A DNA stretch of 64,000 nt from Medicago truncatula (GCF_003473485.1 NC_053048.1:48605755-48669754); one strand, 5' to 3'. Counted from the stretch's first letter, positions 47,640-60,045 are shown. The notes: generated by a model from the letters alone, not told the origin. Made by a program: numbers and translations.

Positions 47640-49130
47640 TTACATAATCGGGATAATAGTTATTTTTTGTCCCTGCATGTTCAAGTAGTGGCTACAATAA
47701 TCTTTCCATGTATCAATGCATTAGTCAAAATAATCTGATGTTAATATAGTTTTTCAATATTGACATTAACTTTTTTTCATATATGAATTGAAATGACAAT
47801 AAGCATTTATAGTGACTGATATGACAAGAAATAAATATATTCACAGATTAATATGACAATATTAACCAATTTCAATTTTAGAGACTATTTTGACTAACCA
47901 AATTTACAATCTTAAACTATTTTAGAATTCTGATACATTTGAAAATCCTTATAATAGTTAGTTACACATTCAAATATCAAAATCACTATTACCTCTACAT
48001 AATTCCAACCCATGCTAGTGTAAGTAAACCTTACACAAAGAAAATACAACAAAATCAAACCCTGGAGCACTCACTAGTATTGTTATTGTTTATCTTATAT
48101 TTGAGACATGATTTAAAAAGTTGCATGCCTTCGATTTGGGTCGTCGCATCAATATTTTGAGTTGGCTTTCTTCTATTTACTTTTGTGTTTAATTGGATCT
48201 CAGTAATGGATTCCAGAAAGTTATAACATGTATATATCTCTCATAACAGTAGTACTAACAGAGAAAATTCTTGTTCTCTCAAGGGGGGCTAAGGCCCCAA
48301 TGTAATACAAGTGGATACACCATTGGTGACATGGACTAACTAAACACACTTTATTCATTTAAATATTTTAATCAATATCGATTACATTTTTTTCAAGGGC
48401 TAAAAGTTGTCCTGAACTATTTTTGTCAAGGGCTAAAAGTTACTTTTATTTTTGTCATGGATTAAATTAGGTTTGGTGAATTTATATGTGACTAAAAGAG
48501 TTTTCATTGTGTTATTAAGGTGTAGGTGAATAAGTAGGGTGTTGAGGATGAAATTTTAGTTCATACATATATAATACAATGTTTCTACGGTTTTTGGTTA
48601 AAGACATTTATATTATTTTATCTTATTTCAAACTACTATATAATCTCTTATTTTCACTTTTTTTTTCTATATTTATTTATCAACCAAACAAAAGTGTAAA
48701 AAGAAGAGTAGAGACGAACTTGTTTCGAATTCTTTTTTTCTTAGAGACTAAAAATTGTTTTTATTTTTCTCAAACACTGAATTGAATTTTGCATATTTTC
48801 TCATGACTATAATGGACTTTCACTCAGATTTAAAAAGAGAGTCAAACAGAATCCATTATTGTTATTATGAAATGTTGATGTTATATTTTATATGAAACTT
48901 TTACTTTAACATGACTTTTATAATATTAGTATTAATAAATAAAACTATAAAAGTGTAAAAAAAAAAAAAAAAACTATAAATTAGATCAACCAAAGGTCGA
49001 TAGAATATTTGGTATCACGGTAGATATGTCAGAATTAAGATAACTCATCGATTTTTCAAAACCTATGATCTTTAATTTTTACAAAATCACATTGGGTCGT
49101 TGTAAACTTGTGATTATAGTCTAATTTTTC
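47640..49130. other. intergenic region, no gene recognised
   Basis: A poly-A tract lies at 48957-48973. Short frames at 47939-48160 and 48579-48785 have low-complexity composition and no known motif. Confidence 0.4.
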
Positions 49131-49133
49131 AAC

Positions 49134-49269
49134 TTTTTTTTTTGGTAGATAGAAGAGATGGTAAAGCCATCATAAACTCACATACAAAGTGGAGGTATCG
49201 GGGTTCGAACCCCGATCATAACATCCGACCTAACAATTTTGACATTTTTATCAGTTGAGCTAGGATTTA
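49134..49269 (-). mobile_element. tRNA-derived SINE
   Basis: On the minus strand: ATCCTAGCTCAACTGATAAA (A-box region), then GGGGTTCGAACCCCG (B box) about 50 bp on, a body ending TTTACCATCTCTTCTATC, and an A tail (T run at 49134-49143). Possible short duplication GTTGAA on both sides. Confidence 0.75.
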
Positions 49270-49414
49270 TGAGACTCTTCAACATTTTTTTTTTATAAAC
49301 TAGTCATTCAAACTTAACTAAATGGCATGAATAGGATGATTTGAAGTTTGAATTAAATGGACTGTTTTTCCTTTTTTTAAATTGATGCAAATTAATTTAG
49401 GATCACATCACATG

Positions 49415-49580
49415 AGACATGAACCGGTCTTATCAAAGTGTATTTCACCGCCCGGTTCAACCATGGTTCGGTCACTATTTCATGTCTCATTTTGTTTTTT
49501 TTTCTTAAATGAGACATGAAATGGTGACTGAACCATGGTTGAATCGGGCGGTCGAATCGACTTTGACAAGACCGGTTCAG
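49415..49580. repeat. long inverted repeat (foldback), ~72-bp arms
   Basis: The left arm 49415-49490 (GAGACATGAACCGGTCTTAT to CATTTCATGTCTCAT-like) and right arm 49509-49580 are reverse complements at about 85 percent by eye, separated by an 18-bp T-rich loop. Conserved core blocks are CCGCCCG.TTCAACCATGGTT and ACCGGTCTT. It sits immediately upstream of the 5' UTR of the bS6-like gene. Confidence 0.9.
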
Positions 49581-49599
49581 TCTGCAAAATTATACGCTT

Positions 49600-52218
49600 C
49601 TCTCTCTTCACAGTTCCACACAGAGAAAAAACACTCGCATCCTCTCCCCCTTGCGGCCGCGCGTGCTCTTCACATTCTGTCGCCGTCTCTTGTGCTGCTT
49701 CCAAACCCATAGGTATTTACTATCTCTCTTTCTTCAATGCGTGGTTCCCAATTTCTTATATCTCATTATTCTGTGTTTCTACGTTTCGATTTCAACCCCA
49801 ACTTTAAGAGTGTCAAATTGCTTTACTCCGATAATATGCTTCATTTACATGCAATTTCGTGCATCTAGATTCTAAACAGAAGGGTCTCTAAGGGTATGTT
49901 TGGATTGCTGGTTTTAGAGGGTTTTTGAGGACAAAGTCTATATTTTTGTATATATTTGAGATTTTTTAAAAATCAAAATTATAACGAGATTGATGATCCA
50001 AACATACTTGTGATTGTGAGTTCTTTTGCACCTATTATGGCATTATGATCAATATCATGAATGAATTGTTGCTTTAGAATAACCCATTCAGCTGATGTGT
50101 GAAATGAATTGTTGCTTTATAATGGTTTTTGTAATTTTATACAATTTGTGAATTTATTGAATCGAAAAATTCAATTTCAGTCGCAGTTAATCGCATCAAA
50201 TATAGTTAGGAAGTAATACAAATCAAACCAAACCATGTGTTTTAATATTTATATCAGAATGACTTTTTGCCTTAAAACTTGGTTGTGCCTTTTCTGGCTC
50301 ACTACAAAGTAAGTCAGCCCTCACAGACTCACTTTTACCCCCAACCCATGGTGAGCCAACTAGGGTCGGCTGAGTTGCCATGTTTTGACGACTTTATTTC
50401 ACTTGTTTTCTACATATTGATTTGATGCAAGTGTTTTTTGTTAAAGTGAATTTCTTACCGTTTTTGCCGCTCTCCTTTTCCGATGAAACCACTACTCTCC
50501 TATTTCGTTTCTGTTGGAAATTCCGCCTTTATTGTGGTTTGCCCCTAGTCGCCTAATTGCAGCATTTAGGTTGTCTTCATTGCAACCTCCAACACCTTCA
50601 TTGTGTTGGCTTTGAGGGGGTGGATTTAGTCCCATGTCGCTTAGACATATGGCCTGTCTAGTGTTTATAAAGCATGGGCATCCCTCGCCTTACAAGTCGA
50701 TTTTGTAAGGATGAGTTAGGCCCAATATGAAATCTAAGATATTCAAACAAACTTGCATTTATGCAATGCCAATAATTTGTATTTGATTGCATAATTTGAA
50801 TAATGATTGTTAATTAAAAATATTTCTTTAAACTTGTTGATTAATTTGGTATATGACATGCAGATAGAGGTTGGAGGAAGTTAAAAGATGCCTCCTTATG
50901 ATTGCATGCTTCTATTCAAGCCAAATGTGAAAAAAGAAGCCCTTATCAGTTTAGTTGCGAGGATCGGAAAACATGTGTGTAAAAGAAATGGGGTTGTCAC
51001 CGAGGTTAAGAGTTTCGGAACGGTTCAGTTGGGATATGGCGTGAAAAAGCGTGATGGCAGATTTTACCAGGTGAGAGTGCCACATTAATTGTTCCTCGTG
51101 TTGTAATGCAAGGTTTATTCATTTCTTTTCTATTTCTTTTATATATTTTAGGTAAACTCATTTCCTCTTTTTTCTGTTCTAATTAAAACCTTAGTGCTTT
51201 ACTGTTTTCATTATTTGGGTTGTATTGGTAATGGACAGAGCTGTGCTTCAAAAAAAATGTGATGCATAGGTCGATGTGAAAATGGTTGTGGTGGTATGTT
51301 AAAGAATTTGTAGAGTTGTTTCATACAGCTTTAGGTTTGACATAGATGTTGATTTCTTTGATATCAAAATAGTAGGATTATGGGGGTGTTTTGGAAACAG
51401 CTCAGTTAATTGAAACAGTTAAATTAATAGACTATTTGCATATGATATATATGTTGAAAAGCTATGTGTTTTCAATATGTTTCCTGTTGTAAAAATTTAT
51501 TTTTGGTTGGGTAGAATTAAAATGGTGACAAGAAATAAGCTTAGCATAAGCTTTAACTAAACTGTTTTTATAAACTATCTTAAGGACAGAATCAATTTAT
51601 GGGTATGTAGTATGAAACTCTTCACCTGAAACAAGTAGTTATGTTATGTCATGTTCTTCTGAATCTAAATAAACTCTAAACAAGCTCTTTGGAAATTTCT
51701 CTCTGAGTATGACTTTTCCACTCAATGTGGCTCAAAAATATGAATTCAAAGGACATCTTATTGAAAATTCTCGAAGTGAAGTGCTATCAAATGTGTTCTT
51801 TTCCATATGTTGCTGATGAAGTTTCAGCAAACTTGCATATTTTCTTAGTTTGAGATTCTGCTTTTGGTAAAACAGAAGGAGTTATATGTTCTTCTCTAAG
51901 TTGAATGGAAATTATGCAATTGCAAAGTAATATGTTGTTTTATTCTGTTTTTAATGAATGTAGGGCCAAATGATGCAAGTAAGCATGATGGCTACTCCCG
52001 AAATCAACAAAGAGCTGCATTACCTAAATAAGGAAGATAAACTACTGCGCTGGCTTCTGGTTAAGCAGCGTGACACAAAGTTTGGGCTTGAGTTCATGAG
52101 CGATGAAGGTGGATTGGAGCCAAGCAAATTCTCTCAAATAAATAAACTTGATGATGAGGATGATGATGAGAATGAAGATGATGAAGAATATGAAGTGAAC
52201 GAAGAAGAAACAAAGTGA
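49600..52218 (+). CDS. ribosomal protein S6 (bS6)-like, likely mitochondrial; two coding exons plus a 5' UTR exon
   Basis: Coding exons 50888-51070 and 51964-52218 join in phase to 145 residues. The N-terminal half has the bS6 ferredoxin-like fold pattern: MPPYDCMLLFKP at 1-12, LVARIGKHVCKRNGVVTEVK, then FGTVQLGYGVKKRDGRFYQ. After the intron come QMMQVSMMATPEINKELHYL and the KEDKLLRWLLVKQ helix region, followed by an acidic tail of Asp/Glu repeats at about 115-145. Plant homologues are annotated as EF1B/ribosomal protein S6 family, part of the small subunit of the mitochondrial ribosome. No long transit peptide is visible. A non-coding first exon appears to end at 49712 (GT at 49713), with the acceptor at 50863. 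That intron holds a MITE and an LTR-like repeat. Confidence 0.9.
49893..50008. mobile_element. small MITE in the bS6-like 5' UTR intron
   Basis: Inverted ends GGTATGTTTGGATTG and GATCCAAACATAC enclose about 115 bp without coding capacity. Confidence 0.6.
50512..50730 (+). mobile_element. single LTR-like copy of the TRIM family
   Basis: TGTTGGAAATTCCGCC at 50512 and most of the following 200 bp match the terminal blocks of the element at 11067-11540, including GTGTTGGCTTTGAGGGG and GGATGAGTTAGGCCC. The right end is not intact (CCCAATATGAAAT instead of AAATTTCAACA), and no target duplication was found. It also has a USE-like TCCCATGTCG at 50630-50639 and TTTATAAA at 50664-50671, again 24 bp apart, and the stem-loop at 50688-50710. 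Confidence 0.7.
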
Positions 52219-53560
52219 ACTAAAACCATTCTGCCTCGTATTTTGTTTGTTTCCATTAGGAGAGGATAAAACCATTCTGCGTTGTATTCGTAGGTGCCAA
52301 ACATATGCTTATTGATAGTACTATGCTACATGACAATCAGACATGATTGGTGGCCTTCAAGATGTTGATTAGTAAACTGCATGTTGTCTCTTGATTTAAT
52401 GTGGTCTTTGAACACTTTTGCACTTGAGTTGATCTGATTCCCCGAGGCATAAGCTGATATCTCAAATGAAAAAGTTGTAAACAGTTTAGACAATTTGAAT
52501 ATCAATATGTACAACGAAATCAAATATTTCATTCAAATGAACAAAAAATATGAAGCCAAGAGATGCTACTAAAGATTTTATTGTGTTAACTCCTGGTTTT
52601 AGGGGAAATGAGCCTGTGGATTAGGATTCTATGCATTCTACTCTCTCTTTCTCCAACATGCATTTTTTTTATTAAAATAAATCAAGGGTCTTAAAATAAA
52701 GAAGGCACATACAATATGACTCGTTGATGTGTGACTACACTAACTTCACCAAGTAGTGACCACAATGAATCCTGATTTGAAAAATTATAAAGCATAAAAG
52801 TGCTAGGATATTTAGAATAAGGAGCATTATGTGGTGTCTTAGCTAGTTATAGAAGATATATTATTAGGGATAATATTAAGTATGTTAGGGTGCACTTATT
52901 TTATTATGAGTAGGCACAAGTCTATATAAGTATTGTATGTCTTATTATGAGAATGAATGAAAAATAACAAATTTCCTTTCTTTTGTCTCTAGTTTTCTCT
53001 CTTAATTTTTGGAGTGTGATCCTTACTCGAATTGGGTCGTATCAAAAAGACACAATTATTCATATATTTGTCTATAAATATGAACATTTTAAGCAAATAT
53101 GACTAAATCTTGTTTAAAGTATGATAGCTTGATCTTCTTTTGTTACTTGAAATGGATAGCTGAATGATTAAATTTCAAATATATATTTTATGTGCTTTTT
53201 TCGGTTTTCACATAATTATTTTAGCTGAATGATTAGCAAATCATGATCATATTAGAGTGTGGATGTTTCATCGTTCAGAAACGATAAGTTATGTTTTGCT
53301 CTTAGCGTGAGAAGGGTGTAGACTTAAAAAGTTTGGAAATTTTATGAATCAATTGTAGTGCAGTCTCTGCTTTGAACAATTTCGATTAAATCATTATTAA
53401 TCAAGAAATTAATGATAAGGAAGATTTTCATAAGTATCATTGGGTTAGTTTAAAACTTCTTTAGTTTTTTATTAACTTTAAGCAGTGTGTTCAAAATTAT
53501 TAGCAGCAGGAGTTGATAAGACTACGTTTTTGTTTTGTAATATTGTTTCATGCAATTTGG
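52219..53560. other. bS6-like 3' UTR and intergenic region
   Basis: The 3' UTR probably extends to about 52550. A segment at about 52830-53045 has TATATAAG and a pyrimidine-rich end, resembling an LTR, but no paired end or duplication was found. No gene is recognised. Confidence 0.35.
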
Positions 53561-53564
53561 TGTA

Positions 53565-54470
53565 AAGGTGGCATTTAGGGTGGGTGAGAGAAAGAGTTTC
53601 TCACTATGGGAAAGTTTTTTCTTACCATAAGATTAAAGAGGTGCACAGATTTTAAAATGGTCTCTCCACACCATATATTTTCCTCCATCATCTTCAACCC
53701 TTGAAAATACAAATTTGCAATTCACTCACCAACCCATATCCATTTAAAATCAATCTTTTTTGTTAAGATGATTTTGGTCTAACACATTGAATGAATTTTA
53801 GAGATACCAATAATTTCGAAAATCGCCCTTTCAATACCCTTTTAACTTCCTTTTCTATTTCATAAGCAAGCATGACCATTCCTTAAAATAAAATAAAAAA
53901 AACAAGCATGGCCATTTTCATTTCTTATGTGTATCGTGTAAGCATGTTGTTTTCACTTCGTACTTCGTGTGTGTAACGTTGTTCTGTTTGCAACATATGG
54001 TGTGTGTACTGTGTAATCTAATAGAAACAAAATGATAACCCCAAGGAAAGGAAATGTGCGGATCTAAACATCGTCGGAGAGAGGTGCATATCTAAACACC
54101 GGCGACGAGAGGTGCGACGGTGACGTCGACCATAACGGCAACAGATTCTTACTTTGATTCCAAAAGGATGGTTTGACATGCGGTCACTAAGAAAATAGAA
54201 CGATTATTAACTGAACAAATGATTTCAAATACAATGGAGACTATTTAGCTGATTGAAAAGTCAAATAGTAAGATGTGTATATTAGAATTTCAAAAATTCC
54301 TTCTGTTCGTGGCTGATTTGCAGATTTGCATGAGGTTGAAGAAGATATGGGGAAAATATATGGTGTGGGCAGGTCATGGTAAAATCTGTGCACCTATTTA
54401 ATCTTATGGTTAGAAAAAACTTTCTCATGGTGGAAAACTTTTTCCCTCACCCACCCTAAATGCCACCTTA
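53565..54470. mobile_element. non-autonomous TIR element, ~905 bp
   Basis: The left end AGGTGGCATTTAGGGTGGGT and right end ACCCACCCTAAATGCCACCT are exact inverted copies. Similarity extends inward for over 100 bp with small differences (AAGTTTTTTCTTACCATAAG; GATTTTA/TAAAATC and GTGCAC motifs). The interior contains a GC-richer patch at 54040-54140 (GTCGGAGAGAGGTGC) and no transposase. The superfamily is unclear; the long TIR resembles MULEs. Confidence 0.8.
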
Positions 54471-55732
54471 TAAGCATAGGTTTGTATAATATTGATCTTG
54501 AATGAGCTAAGTGATGTTATTTACTTTTGTGTTTCGGCCCGTGAAACATATTTGAGGCAAAGGGAAACTCTTTGCAAATGTTTTTTTTTTGCATAACTGG
54601 ACCCTGTATTGCATGTCTTATTTGTTAACATATGTTAATATAGGGAATGGGAAAGGAAGACTTTATGAGATGAAAAATGTAGGAAAAAATGAAAAAAAAA
54701 ATTACATTTTTTAAAAGAGTATTTTTGTAGAGAATGTTAAATTAATGTTAATGGTTAATATATTTTTTTATTTTAAGAATATTAGGCAAAATTACATTGG
54801 TTGTCCTTTAACATAACTTCATAGAACAATTTTGTCCTTTATCTTTTTTGACATCATTTTAGTCATTTTAATCAATTTACATATGAATTTTCAAGATTCA
54901 TACCTATGATTTTATTTAGACATCAACTCTTAATGTTTAGATATATAACTCTTTACTGATGTTTTCATATAAATTTTAGATTTTATACTTGAAAATCCAT
55001 ATGCAAATGGATCAAAAGGATAAAAAAAAAGACGTGAAAATAAAGATAAGGGAATAAATCGTTATTTAAAGTGCTTGTTTGGTCAAGCGTTTTCACGCCC
55101 CAAACCACGTTTTGAAGGCAAAACACCGTTTCAATTATTTTTTTTATGTTTGGATGTTTTGCAAAATCAAATCCCAAGAAAGTGATTTTGGTCCCAAACG
55201 TGGGTTTTTCAGAAGCCACAAATTGAAGCTTCCACGGCAATTCAACAATCACGTTTCACTTTAAAAGGATGATTTACCAAACTACCCATATTCACACAAA
55301 CAACACAACTGCTTCTTCTTCACATCACCCAGATTTCAGCCAGTTGCATGTTCCCCTTTCTCTATGAAACACACAGCCATACAAATCTCTCTTTACCTTG
55401 GTAAGTTTGAGGCCATCACACAAGCTTTGAGTGATGAAAAAATGGGAAAAGAATATTAGAGATATGGGAGGAGGAGAAATGGCAGAAGGGTATTGAGAGA
55501 TGGGGAAGCAAATCAAAATGGTAGAAATCAAAGAGACATACAAGAAATTGAAAGATCTATGTCAATGGGTATCCAATTGGTATGAAATTGAAGGATTTGC
55601 ATAAATGGGGATCCAATTGGTATGAGAGAGTTTCTTGAAAGTGCTTTTCTTTTTCTTTTGAGGGTGAACGTGTTGTTTTCTTTCTGTTCCTTATTGAAGT
55701 TAAAAATTTATTTGTTATTTATAAATATAAAG

Positions 55733-56148
55733 GGAATTTCTACAGTACACTCACAATTTTGAGTGTACCGATACTCTTGTTTCACAAAATATATAAATTA
55801 ACGATCACTTTAATGAAATAAAAAGGTATTTGTCAATATTTATATTTTAGAAAACATTATTTCATAAAAAAAAAAACCATCATTTCATTGTTTATAAGGA
55901 TCATATTAAAAAATTTACATTTTGTCATAAAAAATAATCAATATTCATTGTTACGAGTAATAAAAATTCTTAAAAATTAAATTTTATTTCGTCGAAGCTT
56001 TTGGTAAATAAAATTTAATTATCTTAGTTGTCAATGATAGAAAATAATTATTTTTCTTCTAAAAAACAACTCATTTATTATTAATTTTACGACTTGGTGT
56101 ACCGATACATCCAAATTTATTGGGTGTACAATAGAATTTGCCAAATAT
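55733..56148. mobile_element. TIR element, ~415 bp
   Basis: The left end GGAATTTCTACAGTACACTC and right end TGTACAATAGAATTTGCC are inverted relatives, with a second inverted pair GTACCGATAC near each end. Related sequence occurs at about 3771. It is non-coding. Confidence 0.55.
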
Positions 56149-56159
56149 AAATACTTTTT

Positions 56160-56985
56160 TTTTTGACAAAAATAAATATAAATACATTAAAAGTCCATTT
56201 TGGTTGTTAAAAAAAAAAACCCATTTTGGTAATTAGACACCCAAAATCAATTTTAATCCAATCTATCCAAACAACATCAATTCATATGAATTACTTTTAA
56301 ATGAGTGCATCCAAACATAAATCAATTTACATCTAACTCACTTTTAATCAAAATCAATTCTCTTAAAATCAATTCTATCAAAATCAATTCTCGCCACCGC
56401 CATACCAAACACACACAAAATTAAGTTAAATAACAACATAGATGGAATTTGAAAAATCCATATAAACTTTCCAAAAACCCATCAAAACCTTCTCTAATAC
56501 AATTTTGTAATTTCTCAAATTAAGAGGATTTTGTATAATGAAGAAAAATAAACCTCTCAAATCCCTTCCCATTCTAAAGTTTTTATTTCTTCCACTTTCT
56601 TTTTTTCTTTAAAATAATAAGTAGATGAAAATACTTGTATTAAACTTGATTTATTGCATTATTTATGTATTTTAATAACATTTATTTGTGCGTATTTCCT
56701 TCAAGAATTTGATCGTTTACTTGTTTCTTTCATAATGAAGTTAATTTGATTGAAAAATATATTCCTCAAACAAAACAAAATAAAAATAGTACGCATATTT
56801 ATTTATGGATGATGTTAACCGATATCTGTAAGTATTTACATTGAAACTTGTGCGCTGGTTAACATGACCCTTTATTTATTAATTAATATAGAGACAAGAC
56901 AATAGTAAAGAAAAGTAATACTAAGACAAATTAAATAAAAAGAAGTACATAAAAGACAAAAGCAACAACAAACTTATTAATTGAA
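56160..56985. other. intergenic region
   Basis: No gene is recognised; a segment around 56210-56405 with TCCAAACAACATC and TCCAAACATAAATC may derive from MITE ends. Confidence 0.3.
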
Positions 56986-57055
56986 ATTTTAATAGGAGAA
57001 ATGATAACTAGGAGAGCTTTCTTTCCCATGCATGCAAATGATATCTGATTCATAC

Positions 57056-57514
57056 TCACGCCTCTTTGACACCAGCAGCATTTGAATTGTCTTCCTCAAC
57101 TTCAAAAGCAGAAACTGGAAAAGTTCTAGAAAGTCCAGAAGTAGCTTTGAAAGTGATTTTACCAGTTGGTGGATCATCAACATAAATATCAGCTACGTTA
57201 AGCCATATCAAAAGCTCTTTGGCTTTGACACCATTGAGTTTCTTGATCTTACCATTTTCAACATAAGCAGTCACTTCAGTAGCATAGGAAACAAGTTTCC
57301 CAATCTTTTCAAATTTGTGTGTTATGCTATTCTTCTGTTTCAACCAAACAAAACCTGTTTCTCTGTTGTAACCAACTTCAATGATGTCTTTCAATGGTAA
57401 GAGACCATTGGGAAGTGAAATCTCTTTCAGAAGCTCTTTGGATTTCACCTGACACAGTTCATCTCCATGGTGTACCTCGGACTTTGATTTGATTTCCTCT
57501 GTTACCAATGACAT
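57056..57514 (-). CDS. DUF538 family protein (SVB-like)
   Basis: A single exon of 152 residues, typical for short DUF538 proteins. Recognisable family blocks: MSLVTEEIKSKSEV at the start, LLKEISLPNGLLPLKDIIEV at about 29-48, GFVWLKQKNSITHKF, GKLVSYATEVTAYVENGKIK, LNGVKAKELLIWLNVADIYV, PPTGKITFKATSGLSRTFPV, then a short acidic tail. It closely resembles Arabidopsis At1g09310-type proteins related to SMALLER WITH VARIABLE BRANCHES. The biochemical role is not settled; members are stress- or trichome-related. A TATA box lies about 100 bp upstream. No signal peptide is apparent, unlike many longer DUF538 members. Confidence 0.93.
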   Translation of the reverse strand: MSLVTEEIKSKSEVHHGDELCQVKSKELLKEISLPNGLLPLKDIIEVGYNRETGFVWLKQKNSITHKFEKIGKLVSYATEVTAYVENGKIKKLNGVKAKELLIWLNVADIYVDDPPTGKITFKATSGLSRTFPVSAFEVEEDNSNAAGVKEA

Positions 57515-57609
57515 TGTTTTGATCTTGTTCTTTTGAAAACAAAGGTTTAATTAAGATTCTTGTTTTGTTTTTGTTTTGTTGTGTCGTTAAAATGGTTGCA
57601 TTGGGATCA

Positions 57610-57617
57610 TTATATAG
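57610..57617 (-). promoter_or_regulatory. TATA box of the DUF538 gene
   Basis: CTATATAA on the minus strand, about 96 bp before the start codon, leaving room for a 5' UTR of about 65 nt. Confidence 0.7.
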
Positions 57618-57619
57618 TT

Positions 57620-58592
57620 CTTGATTTATGAAATTGACCTTATTTCTTTATTTAATTACAATATCTGACACCGTCGTTTATTAATTCGACATTTAATTAT
57701 TTATCTTCCACAGCCATTCTCTAAATTAGGATTTTGTTCATAATCAGATAATCATATTTTACGTCAAAATTAAAAGTAATCCTGCTTTAGACGATTTGGA
57801 CAAATCTTGTTATCAGAAAATTATAAAATGCTTTATTGAAAGGAATAATATCTACTGCATTTATAATTTTTTTCAAATATAATTGTAAAAATGGTTACAA
57901 AACTTATATGTACATTTTTTTTTATATGTACATTCTTTTATGCAGCTTTATATATAAATCTATTCGAATCATTGACCAAAAAAAACTATTCAAATCAAAT
58001 TATTTGTTTTGAGAAAAGTATAAAGTCTAATAAATTTCTTACCATCTAGATGTTCCTAAAATACTTTATACTTATTTATCCTTTTTAAATTTTGATAAGA
58101 TTATCCAATAGTACATGGATGATATGAAGAATTTCTTCCCTATTAATCAAAGCTTCTAATTATGAATTAAGTTTTGAAAATGCAATAGTGTTTAGTATAT
58201 TGAGTGGAAATTTTGTCATCTATTACAATACTATCTAACTTAAAATATTAATGTTAATTGATACTCGCGGTTCACAATATTAATGTTAATTGATAGCCAG
58301 TTCACATCAACAACAAAAATTAAAAAAATCCCTAAAAAAAAGTGATAAAACATTATTTGGTTTTGTCGATAATATTTTTAATTGGTTATCGCAAATTGTA
58401 AATAATATTTTTAATTGGTTTTTTCAAAGGGATAAGTATGTGCAATAATATAGTAAATTATTAAGTGTATTGTTGACAATTGGCAATAATTATTTTATCA
58501 GAAAAGAAAATTGACAATAATTATTTTCTACTTTAAATGGTCAATATGCATTAAATTATTGTCCCTTTCAAATAAACCGGAATATATTATAT
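57620..58592. other. intergenic region upstream of the DUF538 gene
   Basis: No gene. A short direct repeat, CAATATTAATGTTAATTGAT, is near 58245 and 58275. Confidence 0.4.
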
Positions 58593-58601
58593 TAAATAAA
58601 A

Positions 58602-59031
58602 GGTCAAATACATTCCGGTTTCTTTAAGTATCATGTTTGTTTCAGATAGATCTTTTTAAGTTTCAAAGGTTTAGATGGGTCCTTTAAGTTTCGAGTTTGT
58701 TTCGGATAGGTCCTTTAAGTTTCGAGTTTGTTTCATATATGTCAATTCTATCAACCTCCGTTAAGCCAGAGTTGATCTGTCTGTTAAGCCAAAGTTGATT
58801 TGGTTGGGGAAAAAATTGATGTCAAGTGTCAGAGAGAACCACATCACCCACTTAACGGACATATCAGCTTTGGCTTAACGGACAGAACAACTTTGGCTTA
58901 ACGGAGATTGACAGAAAAGACCTATCCGAAACAAACTCGAAACTTAAAAGGACATATCTAAAACCTTATAAATTTAAAGAACCTATCTAAAACAAACGTG
59001 AAACTTAAAGGACCTAGAGAGGTATTTGGCC
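58602..59031. mobile_element. MULE-type MITE, 430 bp, with perfect 9-bp target duplication
   Basis: The left end GGTCAAATACATTCCGGTTT and right end complement GGCCAAATACCTCTCTAGGT are flanked by TAAATAAAA at 58593-58601 and 59032-59040. Inside, AGGTCCTTTAAGTTTCGAGT is repeated in direct and inverted orientation, and GTTAAGCCAAAGTTG has inverted copies in the right half. It is non-coding. Confidence 0.9.
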
Positions 59032-59049
59032 TAAATAAAATCTCAATTT

Positions 59050-60033
59050 AAAATATATATTATTTGTTTTCCTTTTTTTCGAGATTTGATTCCCTTTAAT
59101 AATACTCATTCAAATTTAATATGTTCATATAATTTTTTTTACCAAATGTATAAATTATCTTGTACAAAAAATTCCTTAATTAAATAAAGAGAATTAACCT
59201 TCACACATTTATTGAATAGAATTCATTAGTCATATCATTTTATGTGGGATTTGTTTTTCAAGATGTAAAGACCAATATTAATTTCACGAATGAGTATTAG
59301 AGAGAAAGTGTCAAAAATAAAATGTTTTTAGTCTGGTAAATAATACCAGAAAGGATATTACAAAAGATTTTTTATTTTACTTTTTTGACAGGATCACAAG
59401 AAATCTGTATCTAGTATCTACACCATTGTTACTTTCCCCCTAAAATACAATTTTTAGCGGAGGAAATGAAGAATAAAACCAAGAAAGACAAACATGATTA
59501 AACAATCCAATTTGCAGGAATGGCTATAGCCATGATAGAGATATGCTCCCACCCATTCAATAATTATTTAGTTCATCGAATTCCAATTTAAGCCTACCAT
59601 TGTATGAATATTTTTTGGCAAAAAAAAATCATATCACAATTTTTCACGGATAATTTTAACCAAACTTAATTGCACTTTTGATCTCCAAATTTTACAACAC
59701 AGAAGAGCATGTATTAGACCATATTCATGGAGTATTTATGCATAGAACTAAGATCAACACTCCATTTTTCCCAAGAGGATGGGTGATCAATTTCTTGTTC
59801 CTTGATTTGGCTCAACAAAATTGGCCTCCTACCGAGATTCAACTTGTTTGAGAGAAGGGGTTTCAGAACCCATTGCGAGGATCAACTCGGTGCAATGCCT
59901 CATGGCAGTCATATTGCAAAGGGTTGCTTTACATCCAATTAGAACATGTCATTTGTAAAATAAATAAAAATAAAATAAATAAAAAAATCAAAGTTTGATC
60001 AAAACATAAGTGAGAGGTAGTAAATCACAAATA
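59050..60033. other. intergenic region, no gene recognised
   Basis: AATTGCACTTTTGATCTCCA near 59668 is complementary in style to GGGGATTAAAAGTGCAATTA near 60580. These could be the ends of an element of about 0.9 kb into which the LINE tail at 60046 was inserted. Confidence 0.4.
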
Positions 60034-60045
60034 GAGGGTAAACTT

